Assembly: GCA_035559775.1 (NCBI GenBank)
Contig: DATMAU010000025.1
Coordinates: 5,884 to 69,883 of the forward strand
Direction: 5' to 3'
Source: AG1 sp035559775
GTDB lineage: Archaea; Thermoproteota; Thermoprotei_A; Sulfolobales; AG1
Length of the DNA stretch: 64,000 nucleotides
Within the stretch, counting starts at the first letter, position 1; each line of letters starts with the position of its first letter. Below, piece by piece: positions 27,389-35,784 of the stretch. The notes under the pieces were generated by a model, which was not told the DNA's origin, ran no database searches, and saw only the letters and a list, made by a program, of their open reading frames with translations. Position numbers and translations under genes: made by a program.

Positions 27389-27930
27389 TATTCATAGGCG
27401 ATCTGGATCTAACTACTAGGAAGGTGTTACGATGGCTTGTTGAGAGAAAGCCTTTAAAAGACATAGTAGAGTGGGCGACAGCGTTCTCACTATGGCCTGT
27501 CCACCTCATGACCAGCTGCTGTGGTGTTGAGCTGGGAGCGGCATATGCTCCTAGATTCGATCTCGAGAGATACGGCTCACTACCCTTCGTCTCTCCGAGA
27601 CAGACCAACCTGATCGTTATAGAGGGGACGCTTACCAGGAAGATGGCGAGGGTTGCCAGGATTACTTGGGAGCAGATGGCAGACCCGAAGTTCGTTATAG
27701 CCATGGGGGCCTGTGCGATAGACGGGGGTCTCTTCTGGAATAGCTATAATGTTGTCAGAGCCTCCGAGGTTATGCCCGTAGATATCTATATACCCGGATG
27801 CCCTCCCAGGCCTGAGGCTCTTGCCAGGGCTATTCTACTCCTCCAACAGAGGATAAGGAGGAGAGGGCTCTCTAGGCACGATCTAGAGATGATAGAGAAC
27901 ACTATCAAGAGAATCGATGGCGGTAAATAA
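27373..27930 (+). CDS. nuoB: Complex I subunit B (N2 iron-sulfur subunit)
   Basis: Carries the terminal 4Fe-4S cluster N2 that passes electrons to quinone. All four ligands are visible: the tandem Cys in S-C-C-G-V-E, one in G-A-C-A-I-D-G-G, and one in P-G-C-P-P-R-P-E. The 185-aa length is normal. Lies between nuoA (overlap 16 nt) and nuoC (gap 3 nt). Confidence 0.97.
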   Translation: MEGGLVFIGDLDLTTRKVLRWLVERKPLKDIVEWATAFSLWPVHLMTSCCGVELGAAYAPRFDLERYGSLPFVSPRQTNLIVIEGTLTRKMARVARITWEQMADPKFVIAMGACAIDGGLFWNSYNVVRASEVMPVDIYIPGCPPRPEALARAILLLQQRIRRRGLSRHDLEMIENTIKRIDGGK

Positions 27931-27933
27931 CAC

Positions 27934-28515
27934 ATGGCATTATTGGTGTCAGAGATGGCGTCACAGGGTGCGACAGGAGGATCACAGGCTCAGCAACCAC
28001 AAGAAAAGCTCCAGGCTGTAAAGGCTCTTGAAGAGCTAGCATCAAGGCTAAAGAACATACTGGGAAGCCTGGTAGGGGCTATTGCTGTTGATAAGAAAAG
28101 TATGGCTATAAACATAGAGGTTGAGAGATCTAAGCTGCTTGATGTGGCAAAGATCCTGAGGGAGCTTGGGTTTGAGCATGTAAAATCGCTCACAGGAGTT
28201 GATCACCCAGAGGCAGGGATCATAGAGCTCGTGATCCATGTTGGATCTTATAGAAAAGGGCTCAGGAGATTTATGGTGATACTTAAGTCTAAGCTTGATA
28301 GGAAGGATCCTAGGGCACCGACCCTCGTTAACATATGGCCGGGCTCAGAGTTCCAGGAGAGAGAGGCTTGGGAGATGTTTGGGATAGTCTTTGAGGGTCA
28401 TCCAGATCTTAGGAGACTTTTACTGCCTGAGGAGTTTGAGGGCCTATGGCCCGGTAGGAAGGATTTCGCAATAGTAACGAGAAAAGCAGGAGAGGTTGAG
28501 GAGCCATGGAAGTAG
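27934..28515 (+). CDS. nuoC: Complex I subunit C (30 kDa)
   Basis: Peripheral-arm scaffold subunit, 193 aa. The N-terminal 30 residues are Gln/Ala-rich and not conserved. The family domain follows, with L-T-G-V-D-H and the P-G-S-E-F-Q-E-R-E-A-W-E-M-F-G-I signature and the terminal L-P-E-E-F-E-G-x-P-x-R-K-D-F-like segment. A second Met eight residues in is also a possible start. Overlaps nuoD by 10 nt. Confidence 0.95.
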   Translation: MALLVSEMASQGATGGSQAQQPQEKLQAVKALEELASRLKNILGSLVGAIAVDKKSMAINIEVERSKLLDVAKILRELGFEHVKSLTGVDHPEAGIIELVIHVGSYRKGLRRFMVILKSKLDRKDPRAPTLVNIWPGSEFQEREAWEMFGIVFEGHPDLRRLLLPEEFEGLWPGRKDFAIVTRKAGEVEEPWK

Positions 28516-29759
28516 ATAGCAAGAGCATCTCAGCACAGGCTCTTGAGGAGCTTAGTAAAGAGCTGATCCAACAGAGGGATCTCGGAATAACAGAGGAGGG
28601 TGAGAGGCTAATAGAGCTCCAGATCGGGCCCACACATCCAGGGTCTGGCCATATGAGGATAAGGGTTTGGGTTGATGGCGACATAATAGTTAGGTGCGAC
28701 CCCGATATAGGCTTTGTATTCAGAACCATTGAGAAGCTTAGCGAGAATAGGATCTATATGAAAACCATACCCCTTGTTGAGAGACCAAGCCTCCTCGACA
28801 CAACCCCCATGACTATAGGCTATATAAACGCCCTTGAGAAGCTCATGGGGATAGAACCCCCTCCCAGGGCTAAATACCTGCGAACAATACTTGCTGAGCT
28901 GACAAGAATAGCCAGTCACCTCTACGGAATAGGGATCTTCGCAATATTTCTTGGACACTCAACAGGGTTCATGTGGGGCTTCGGGGATAGAGAGCTCTTT
29001 GTAGAGCTTGCTAACCAGCTTAGTGGGGCGAGAATCACATATGCATATGTAGTCCCAGGGGGTGTTAGGAGGGATATGCCGCAAAGCTTCCCTGATAACG
29101 TTGAGAAAGCCCTGAGGTATTTAGAGAAAAGACTTCCCGACTGGTATAAGATGTTCTTGAACAACCCGGTTATAGAGAAAAGGCTACGCGAGGTAGGTGT
29201 TCTGAGGAAGAATGATGCTGCAAGGCTAGGAATTACCGGGCCTAATCTAAGGGCATCGGGAATCGAGTATGACGTGAGGGTCGCGGATCCTTATGAGGCT
29301 TATGACGAGCTGGATTTCATGGTACCTGTAGCAGATGAGGGTGATGCTTATGCCAGGGCCCTAGTCAGGTTCGAGGAGATCAAGCAGAGCATAAATATAA
29401 TAAGAGACGCTCTCAGGAAGATGCCTGGAGGAGATATAATACATCCACAGATAGCTAGGATGTTCAACCCGCTTATGAAGAAGATCTATGAGGAGAGCAG
29501 GAGGGTCAAGTTCCCAGGGGTTTTTGCAAGCCTTAAGCCCCCAAAGGGAGAGGCTACAGCAAGGGTTGAGGCTGGGAGGGGGGAGGCTCTCTTCTATCTT
29601 GTCAGCGATGGTTCACCGAGACCCTATAGATTTAGGTGGACAACACCATCTTATAGAAATGCCATTCTGTTTAAATACCTAGTTCCCGGGCACAGGCTAG
29701 CGGATCTCCCAACTATATATGGTTCTATAGACTACTTCCCGCCGGAGGCTGATAGATAA
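28506..29759 (+). CDS. nuoD: Complex I subunit D (49 kDa)
   Basis: Builds the quinone-binding pocket with NuoB, 417 aa. It descends from the NiFe-hydrogenase large subunit but lacks the C-terminal metal-binding Cys pairs (it ends D-Y-F-P-P-E-A-D-R), so it is a complex I rather than a hydrogenase subunit. The quinone loop reads G-P-T-H-P-G-S-G-H-M. This has one residue more between the two His than the usual H-P-x-x-H-G, so the exact match of the quinone-ligand His is uncertain. The stop overlaps the nuoH ATG by one base. Confidence 0.96.
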   Translation: MEVDSKSISAQALEELSKELIQQRDLGITEEGERLIELQIGPTHPGSGHMRIRVWVDGDIIVRCDPDIGFVFRTIEKLSENRIYMKTIPLVERPSLLDTTPMTIGYINALEKLMGIEPPPRAKYLRTILAELTRIASHLYGIGIFAIFLGHSTGFMWGFGDRELFVELANQLSGARITYAYVVPGGVRRDMPQSFPDNVEKALRYLEKRLPDWYKMFLNNPVIEKRLREVGVLRKNDAARLGITGPNLRASGIEYDVRVADPYEAYDELDFMVPVADEGDAYARALVRFEEIKQSINIIRDALRKMPGGDIIHPQIARMFNPLMKKIYEESRRVKFPGVFASLKPPKGEATARVEAGRGEALFYLVSDGSPRPYRFRWTTPSYRNAILFKYLVPGHRLADLPTIYGSIDYFPPEADR

Positions 29760-30817
29760 TGATCCCAGAGATATTATTGCTCAAAGAGCTCTTAGGAAAC
29801 AACGAGATGATCTATAGAACTGTAATAGGGTTAGGATATATGCTAATATACCCAGGCCTTATAATGATAGTTATCGCAGCAGCACTGCTCCTCTGGGCAG
29901 AGAGGAAGATCGTCGCACTAGTCCAGCTAAGATACGGCCCCCTATGGATCTCGAGGAGGATTGGAGGCGCTCTCCAAGGTTTTGCGGATCTCATTAGGTT
30001 TTCTTTCCAGGAGGTGATAGTGCCGAGGAGGAGCGATGTGATCCCGTTCCTCCTATCCCCAGGACTTGCTATTCTATTCTCAGTATTGCCGATAGCCTTT
30101 ATGCCAGTATCGCCTTATATAAAGCCTCCGATATATAGCGATATAGGTCTCCTGGCAGCGATCGCTGTTATATCGGTGGCGCCTATCTTTATAGTGCTTA
30201 TGGGGTGGGCCTCAGATAATAAGTTCGCATTCATAGGCTCGCTGAGGGAAGCTCTCCTCATAGTATCCTACGAGATACCCTTCATAATATCGATCCTATC
30301 GATGGGGGTTATGTTCAGTAGCCTTGACTTCTACGAGATCGTTGAGAGACAATCGCTCCTACCAGGGATGCTTCTAAACCCCTTCGCCTTTCTAGCATCG
30401 TTCATAGCAATGCTCAGGGTAACATCTAGATTCCCCTTCGAGATCTCGGAGGCAGAGACCGAGATCGTTGCGGGCCCCTATACAGAGTATAGCGGACTAA
30501 TGTTCGGACTATCAATGGGTCTGGCCTATATAAAGCTCTATGTATACGCTCTAATGATCTCTCTCGTCTTTCTGGGCGGGTGGCTACCAGTAATATCGGG
30601 AGAGGGTGTCATAGGCGGTTTCCTAATACCAAGCCTTATAGTGCTTATCAAACTAACAGTAGTATGCCTCGTAGCTGTTTTTCTAAGGGCTGTTTATGGG
30701 AGATATAGGATCGATCAAGCCATAAGGATCGGTTGGATCCATGTTTTCGCCCTCTCCATAGTTTCCTTAGTCTGGTCGGTAGTTCTCGTATATGGGGGGT
30801 GGGTTAGATGGGCGTAG
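29759..30817 (+). CDS. nuoH: Complex I subunit H
   Basis: Membrane subunit that joins the quinone site to the proton channels, 352 aa with about eight or nine spans. Conserved features: A-E-R-K-I-V-A-L-V-Q-x-R-Y-G-P near the start and the acidic quinone loop R-F-P-F-E-I-S-E-A-E-T-E-I-V-A-G with Y-T-E-Y-S-G after it. Start and stop overlap neighbours by 1 and 10 nt, consistent with coupled translation. Confidence 0.97.
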   Translation: MIPEILLLKELLGNNEMIYRTVIGLGYMLIYPGLIMIVIAAALLLWAERKIVALVQLRYGPLWISRRIGGALQGFADLIRFSFQEVIVPRRSDVIPFLLSPGLAILFSVLPIAFMPVSPYIKPPIYSDIGLLAAIAVISVAPIFIVLMGWASDNKFAFIGSLREALLIVSYEIPFIISILSMGVMFSSLDFYEIVERQSLLPGMLLNPFAFLASFIAMLRVTSRFPFEISEAETEIVAGPYTEYSGLMFGLSMGLAYIKLYVYALMISLVFLGGWLPVISGEGVIGGFLIPSLIVLIKLTVVCLVAVFLRAVYGRYRIDQAIRIGWIHVFALSIVSLVWSVVLVYGGWVRWA

Positions 30818-31398
30818 AAGTTGATTTTGGAAAAATAGCGGAAGAGATCTCGATATCTATAGAGAGCCTCGCACCCGAGAAGAAGAGGTTCTATAAGATT
30901 ACAACACCAAGCCTAGGTCCGAGTGTTTTGAGGAACCTCGAGGCTATCACAACAGGTCTTAAATATGTTGTGAGGCCTCTGAGGATCACTATCGATTATC
31001 CAAGACAGGTTCTCGAGCAGCCTCCCTGGTATAGGGGTATGTTCAGGCTCCTTGAGGATGTCTGTATAGGGTGCTCTCTATGCGATATAATATGCCCCTC
31101 AGACGCTATAAGAATGGTACTTAACCGTGAGAAGAAGAAGAAACCAGTTATAAACTGGGGTAGGTGTATCTTCTGCTACTACTGCGTAGATATATGCCCC
31201 GTCGAGGCTTTCGATACAACAACGATCCATGACATGGCTTTTGATAAGTATGAGGACATGCTAACCAATCTCGAAGAATTCACCAAGGACCCTAGGGAGA
31301 GGGATCCCAGCAAGAATGCTATGAGGATGAGGATCAAGTTTGATGAGAAGAGAGGGTTTGTATACGAGCCTATAGATAAGAAGAGCAGGGGTGGTTAG
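30808..31398 (+). CDS. nuoI: Complex I subunit I (two 4Fe-4S clusters)
   Basis: Ferredoxin-like subunit with two complete motifs, C-I-G-C-S-L-C-D-I-I-C-P and C-I-F-C-Y-Y-C-V-D-I-C-P, binding clusters N6a and N6b. 196 aa; the N-terminal 70 residues include the usual amphipathic part. With no NuoEFG in the operon, this subunit or NuoB/C/D must take electrons from an outside donor such as a ferredoxin or a separate dehydrogenase subunit. Confidence 0.96.
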   Translation: MGVEVDFGKIAEEISISIESLAPEKKRFYKITTPSLGPSVLRNLEAITTGLKYVVRPLRITIDYPRQVLEQPPWYRGMFRLLEDVCIGCSLCDIICPSDAIRMVLNREKKKKPVINWGRCIFCYYCVDICPVEAFDTTTIHDMAFDKYEDMLTNLEEFTKDPRERDPSKNAMRMRIKFDEKRGFVYEPIDKKSRGG

Positions 31399-31888
31399 GT
31401 TCCTCGACGTATCGTTGATCGTATCTCTTCTCGCCGGATTATTAGCACTCATATTCTCAGTATTTGTGGTTATATCGAAGAACATCGTGTACGGGGCTAT
31501 ACATCTCTCCCTCCTAGGGTTGGTGGTAGCAGCATTAATAGCAATGCTTGGCTACCCGATAGTAGCTATCCTCCACATAATAATCTATGTAGGAGCAGGT
31601 GTCCTCTTCATAATAATGAGTGTCTCAATGATAAGAGAGGTTACTGAGAGAAGGGTTAACAAACCCCTAAGCTTCCTAGTAGCCCTCATAGCATCATCAC
31701 CACTATTCTATCTAGCAGCTGTCACAGAGAACCAGGGGATACCACAGCCTGGTTATTCAGATTACGCTATACTTAGCAGATATATAGCCCAGAACTACTG
31801 GATGCCAGCCCTGTTGGTTTTCCTCTCACTCTCAGCCTCGCTAATGGCTGCTGTTAGCATAACGAGGGCGAGGGGTGAGAGGAAATGA
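31391..31888 (+). CDS. nuoJ: Complex I subunit J
   Basis: Membrane subunit, 165 aa, five spans. The third span holds the family segment I-I-Y-V-G-A-G-V-L-F-I-I-M-S-V. It begins with GTG inside the end of nuoI and overlaps nuoK by 4 nt. Confidence 0.92.
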   Translation: MVRFLDVSLIVSLLAGLLALIFSVFVVISKNIVYGAIHLSLLGLVVAALIAMLGYPIVAILHIIIYVGAGVLFIIMSVSMIREVTERRVNKPLSFLVALIASSPLFYLAAVTENQGIPQPGYSDYAILSRYIAQNYWMPALLVFLSLSASLMAAVSITRARGERK

Positions 31889-32205
31889 ATGTGTATCTAC
31901 TGATCTCGGCACTCTTATTCCTAGTATCTGTCTACGGGATCCTTAGTAGCAGGAACATGGTTAGGATGCTAATATCCGTAGAGGTCATGTTCAATGCCGT
32001 AGTATTAGCTGTACTCTCCATAGGCAATATAATGGCGGCCTCGGGCTATCAGAACGCTATCCCCACGATGGTATCCATAGTGGTGTTTGCAATAACCCTC
32101 GCCGTCTCTGAAATAGTGCTGATGTTCTCCATAATGATCGGTATTCTCAGGTTCAGGGTTGTAAGGAACATAGATACAGAAGAGCTCGTAACAAGAGAGA
32201 GGTGA
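31885..32205 (+). CDS. nuoK: Complex I subunit K
   Basis: Small three-span membrane subunit, 106 aa. The two buried glutamates of the proton path are visible in the second and third spans (I-S-V-E-V-M-F-N-A-V and A-V-S-E-I-V-L-M-F-S-I). Overlap of 4 nt with nuoJ (ATGA) and a 5-nt gap to the next gene. Confidence 0.95.
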   Translation: MNVYLLISALLFLVSVYGILSSRNMVRMLISVEVMFNAVVLAVLSIGNIMAASGYQNAIPTMVSIVVFAITLAVSEIVLMFSIMIGILRFRVVRNIDTEELVTRER

Positions 32206-32210
32206 CCTAG

Positions 32211-33740
32211 ATGAGCCTGCTCCTAAGCTCGGTAATAGTCCCATCGATAGCCTCTCTCATAATGCTAGCAATCTCGAGAAGGGCTTCTCCAGGCGTTCTT
32301 ACAGCAATATCGACACTCTCGCTAGCCTACTCAGGAATCGTGATCTCTATGGCGGCCGCGATCTATGGGTTACCGTACTATGACACACCTATCTATCTGG
32401 GCCCGCCCATAGGCTTCATAGGCTTCATAATAGACCAGTTCAACCTACCGGTCGTGGCAGGAGTTTTAATAGTCTCTATAATGGTTGCGATATACTCAAG
32501 ACCATATATGGAGCATAGGTTCGAAGAGATCGGGGGAGGCTCTTGGGGCGTATATTACATGAACTACACACTGTTCTCCGCGTCAATGCTCGGGGTTGCC
32601 TTATCAACTAACATGATCGAGTTCTACCTATTCCTAGAAATATCCCTGCTAACATCATTCATACTAATACTTCTCTATGGTTATGGCGATAGAGTGAGGA
32701 TCGCGTTCCTATACTTCATATGGACCCATGCAGGAGCCTTCCTCTTCCTCGCAGGCTCCTTTATCTATGGTCTCTCAGTCGGTAGCTTCGACTATATAGC
32801 CTTCAAGGGATCCTCTATATACCCGGTCGGCGGGGCGGGATCTATAGCTGATAGTGCTGTGAGGTTAGTATCGTTCTTACTGATACTAATAGGCCTTCTA
32901 GTTAAGCTCCCAGCCTTCGGGTTCCACATATGGCTCCCATACGCCCATGCAGAGGCTCCAACACCTGTTTCAGCCCTCCTAAGCCCCAACCTAATAGGAC
33001 TTGCAGGGCTGGGTATCTATAGAATACTAGTAATACTATATCCTGATGCCATGATCTCTTATCAATGGGCGATCATAGCGTGGGCTCTAATTACAATAAT
33101 ATATGGAGGCATACTAGCACTCTACCAGAGCGATTTCAAGAGGCTTCTAGCATATAGCAGTATATCGCAGATGGGCTACATGCTCCTAGGGCTAGCCACA
33201 ATGACGCCCGCAGGTATAGCCGGAGCCCTCCTCCACTATCTAAGCCACGCACTTGGCAAAGCATCCCTCTTCATGTCAGCCGGAAACATAATTGTCGGAG
33301 CTGGGGGATTGAGGGATGTGAATAAGATGGGAGGTCTTGCCTCCACCATGCCCTATACCGCAGCATCATCCCTCATAGGTTTTCTCACCATATCGGGGCT
33401 ACCTCCAACGATAGGGATAGTCTCGAAATTCTTGATCCTCATGGGGCTCTCAAGCATCCTCTTCGCAGGATCAACACTGCCAGCCACGATCATAGCAGTG
33501 ATCATCATAGCCGCCATCGCAGGCTTTGGCCTCACAATAGCCTATAGCTTCATAACTATGAAGAAGATCTTCTTCGGCCCTGTTAAAAAAGAAATAAAAT
33601 CAGAAGAGCCCCATGTAAAAGCCATCATAGCATTGATCGTTGTGAGCATAGCAAGCATAGCAGTACTTGTTGCAGGCTCCTATATAGTTAACCCATTATC
33701 AACAGCTGTCACAACCCTGGGCATTATTTTCCAGAGGTGA
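32211..33740 (+). CDS. nuoM: Complex I proton-pumping subunit M
   Basis: Antiporter-like membrane subunit, 509 aa, about 13-14 spans. It has the channel residues in I-E-F-Y-L-F-L-E-I-S-L (Glu), L-V-K-L-P-A-F-G-F-H-I-W-L-P-Y-A-H-A-E-A-P-T-P (Lys and His) and a broken-helix segment, S-S-I-S-Q-M-G-Y-M-L-L-G. Length and the H-A-E-A-P-T-P motif favour NuoM rather than NuoL. It precedes nuoL, unlike the bacterial order K-L-M-N. Confidence 0.9.
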   Translation: MSLLLSSVIVPSIASLIMLAISRRASPGVLTAISTLSLAYSGIVISMAAAIYGLPYYDTPIYLGPPIGFIGFIIDQFNLPVVAGVLIVSIMVAIYSRPYMEHRFEEIGGGSWGVYYMNYTLFSASMLGVALSTNMIEFYLFLEISLLTSFILILLYGYGDRVRIAFLYFIWTHAGAFLFLAGSFIYGLSVGSFDYIAFKGSSIYPVGGAGSIADSAVRLVSFLLILIGLLVKLPAFGFHIWLPYAHAEAPTPVSALLSPNLIGLAGLGIYRILVILYPDAMISYQWAIIAWALITIIYGGILALYQSDFKRLLAYSSISQMGYMLLGLATMTPAGIAGALLHYLSHALGKASLFMSAGNIIVGAGGLRDVNKMGGLASTMPYTAASSLIGFLTISGLPPTIGIVSKFLILMGLSSILFAGSTLPATIIAVIIIAAIAGFGLTIAYSFITMKKIFFGPVKKEIKSEEPHVKAIIALIVVSIASIAVLVAGSYIVNPLSTAVTTLGIIFQR

Positions 33741-33745
33741 TCCTC

Positions 33746-35779
33746 ATGCCGATCGAGATCTGGTGGGCTCCCCTCGTGTGGGGTATCCCGTTTCTAGGAT
33801 CCTTAGTATCGGGGTTAACGGGGATTTTTAATAAGAGACTTGCAGCTATACTAGGCTCCATATCCCTCGGGATCAGTGCCCTGCTAACACTGCCCCTGAT
33901 AATGATCTATATGGAGAGCGGTGACGTGATAGTCAGCCCCAGATATACATGGCTATCGATACCTCTAAACAAAGGCGTCGTCGATATAGGGTTAGGCGTA
34001 TTCTTGGACGGCATATCGCTTGTGTTAACAGTAATGGTTGCGTGGATCTCGTTCCTAATAGGTGTCTATAGTCTGAGCTATATGAAAGGAGACTATGGCG
34101 AGCATAGATACTGGATCTTCTTCACATTCTTCGTGGGATCGATGCTCCTCCTGGTAATGACGGATAACCTCCTACTCCTAATAATAGGGTGGGAGGGAAC
34201 ATCACTAGCATCTTACGCCTTGATAGGACACTGGTACAGAGATGAGGAGCACGCATGGGTAGGCGATCCCGGTAGAATCGCTCTTAAGAAGCCAATGTGG
34301 TTCACACCAAGCCATGCAGGAGTAAGGGCGATTATAATGACAGGGGTACCAGACATAGGCTTCATGTTAGGAGCCACAGCTATAATACTGGTAAGCGGCA
34401 CAGCATATATACCGGATCTCTATAAGGGCTTAGCACCGCTCATGGGAGACCTTGCCTCAAAAGGGCTTCTCACAGGATTCCTCTTCCTCTTCACGTTAGG
34501 AGCCCTTGCAAAGAGCGCCCAGTTCCCCTTGCACGAGTGGCTTGTAACCGCTATGACAGGCCCAACGAGCGTTTCAGCACTAATACATGCCGCAACAATG
34601 GTTAAGGCTGGAGTATACTTTGTGCTCAGATTCGTCCCCATATTCATAGCCTCATCAAGCATGGTCGGCGATATAGCTATAGCCCAGACCAGGGATTACC
34701 TAGCACTTATAGGGGGGATAGGCGTTTTCACAGCCTTTATGATGGCTACAATGGCTATAGTTGCAAGGGAGCTTAAACTAATACTGGCATTCTCGACAGC
34801 CTCGCAGATAGGCTATATGTTCATGGCAGCCTCCTATGCTGGGATGCTCAAAGACCCAGGCCTCGGGATCGTTGCAGGGCTCTCACATCTACTAAGCCAT
34901 GCCGTGTTCAAAGCCTCGCTCTTCCTAGGAGCGGGGATTTTAATACACGAGTTTGGGAGCAGATATATAGATGGGATCGGTACTAGGGCGAAAAGCCTTA
35001 GGATCACCATGTTATCAATGATCCTGGCCTCCTTAGGATTGGCAGCAATACCCCCATTCTCTGGCTACTGGAGCAAGGACCTTGTCGTGGATACATCGCT
35101 AGAAGCCGGTTTCATCCAAGCATCTGTATTAGCGATCATAACCTCGTTCCTAACAGCTGCATACACGTTCAGAATGATCTCGATGCTCTATCTATATGGG
35201 GGGAAGGGATCCTCAGAAGCTTTATCGGAGCATGACAAGACACATGGAGAAGATCCCGTGGCTTTCATACCATACCTCCTGCTCGCAATAGCAACCCCGG
35301 TTATTGGTGTAGCATGGGCCCTCTGGATCAACTATTTCTCAGAGATCTCGTTGAGAGGAACGTATCTACATGTACCGGAGATCCATTATAATCCGCAGGT
35401 AGCTGTGGTTTCAGCATTCGTATCGATCCTAGGTGGTGCGATAGCCCTCTCGATCTACGGGCCCTTCGGGCACGGCGTCCTCCCAAAGATCAGGAGCGAG
35501 GGATTCCTAGCCGCCATAAACAGGTTTCTATATGATAGATGGTATTTCAATCCGCTTCTCTATATAGTGTTTGTTGATGGTGGTTCAAAGATGATCAAAA
35601 CCATCGGTAGGGTTTTCGAGGGAGCTGTTATAGATAACATTTATCATAGAGCACTGCCAGGGATTATGGCGTCCTTGAGCAGGGTTCTCAGAAACTATCA
35701 ACCTGGTGTTATAAATAGCTATCTCTTTCTAATGATGCTGGGGATAGCGATCCTTGTGATCCTTCAGATGATGGGGTGA
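33746..35779 (+). CDS. nuoL: Complex I proton-pumping subunit L
   Basis: Largest antiporter-like subunit, 677 aa from this ATG. It has the NuoL motif G-W-E-G-T-S-L-A-S-Y-A-L-I-G-H-W-Y and the channel segment A-L-A-K-S-A-Q-F-P-L-H-E-W-L-x-x-A-M-T-G-P-T-S-V-S-A-L-I-H-A-A-T. The extended C-terminus would form the lateral helix that lies along the membrane arm. The frame opens at a GTG at 33737 within nuoM; the ATG at 33746 is preferred. The stop overlaps the GTG of the next frame. Confidence 0.95.
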   Translation: MPIEIWWAPLVWGIPFLGSLVSGLTGIFNKRLAAILGSISLGISALLTLPLIMIYMESGDVIVSPRYTWLSIPLNKGVVDIGLGVFLDGISLVLTVMVAWISFLIGVYSLSYMKGDYGEHRYWIFFTFFVGSMLLLVMTDNLLLLIIGWEGTSLASYALIGHWYRDEEHAWVGDPGRIALKKPMWFTPSHAGVRAIIMTGVPDIGFMLGATAIILVSGTAYIPDLYKGLAPLMGDLASKGLLTGFLFLFTLGALAKSAQFPLHEWLVTAMTGPTSVSALIHAATMVKAGVYFVLRFVPIFIASSSMVGDIAIAQTRDYLALIGGIGVFTAFMMATMAIVARELKLILAFSTASQIGYMFMAASYAGMLKDPGLGIVAGLSHLLSHAVFKASLFLGAGILIHEFGSRYIDGIGTRAKSLRITMLSMILASLGLAAIPPFSGYWSKDLVVDTSLEAGFIQASVLAIITSFLTAAYTFRMISMLYLYGGKGSSEALSEHDKTHGEDPVAFIPYLLLAIATPVIGVAWALWINYFSEISLRGTYLHVPEIHYNPQVAVVSAFVSILGGAIALSIYGPFGHGVLPKIRSEGFLAAINRFLYDRWYFNPLLYIVFVDGGSKMIKTIGRVFEGAVIDNIYHRALPGIMASLSRVLRNYQPGVINSYLFLMMLGIAILVILQMMG

Positions 35780-35784
35780 GCGTC

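Noticed and set aside
28506..29759. Energy-converting or F420-type hydrogenase large subunit
   Set aside because: The Ni-Fe cysteine pairs are absent at both ends, and the full complex I membrane arm follows.
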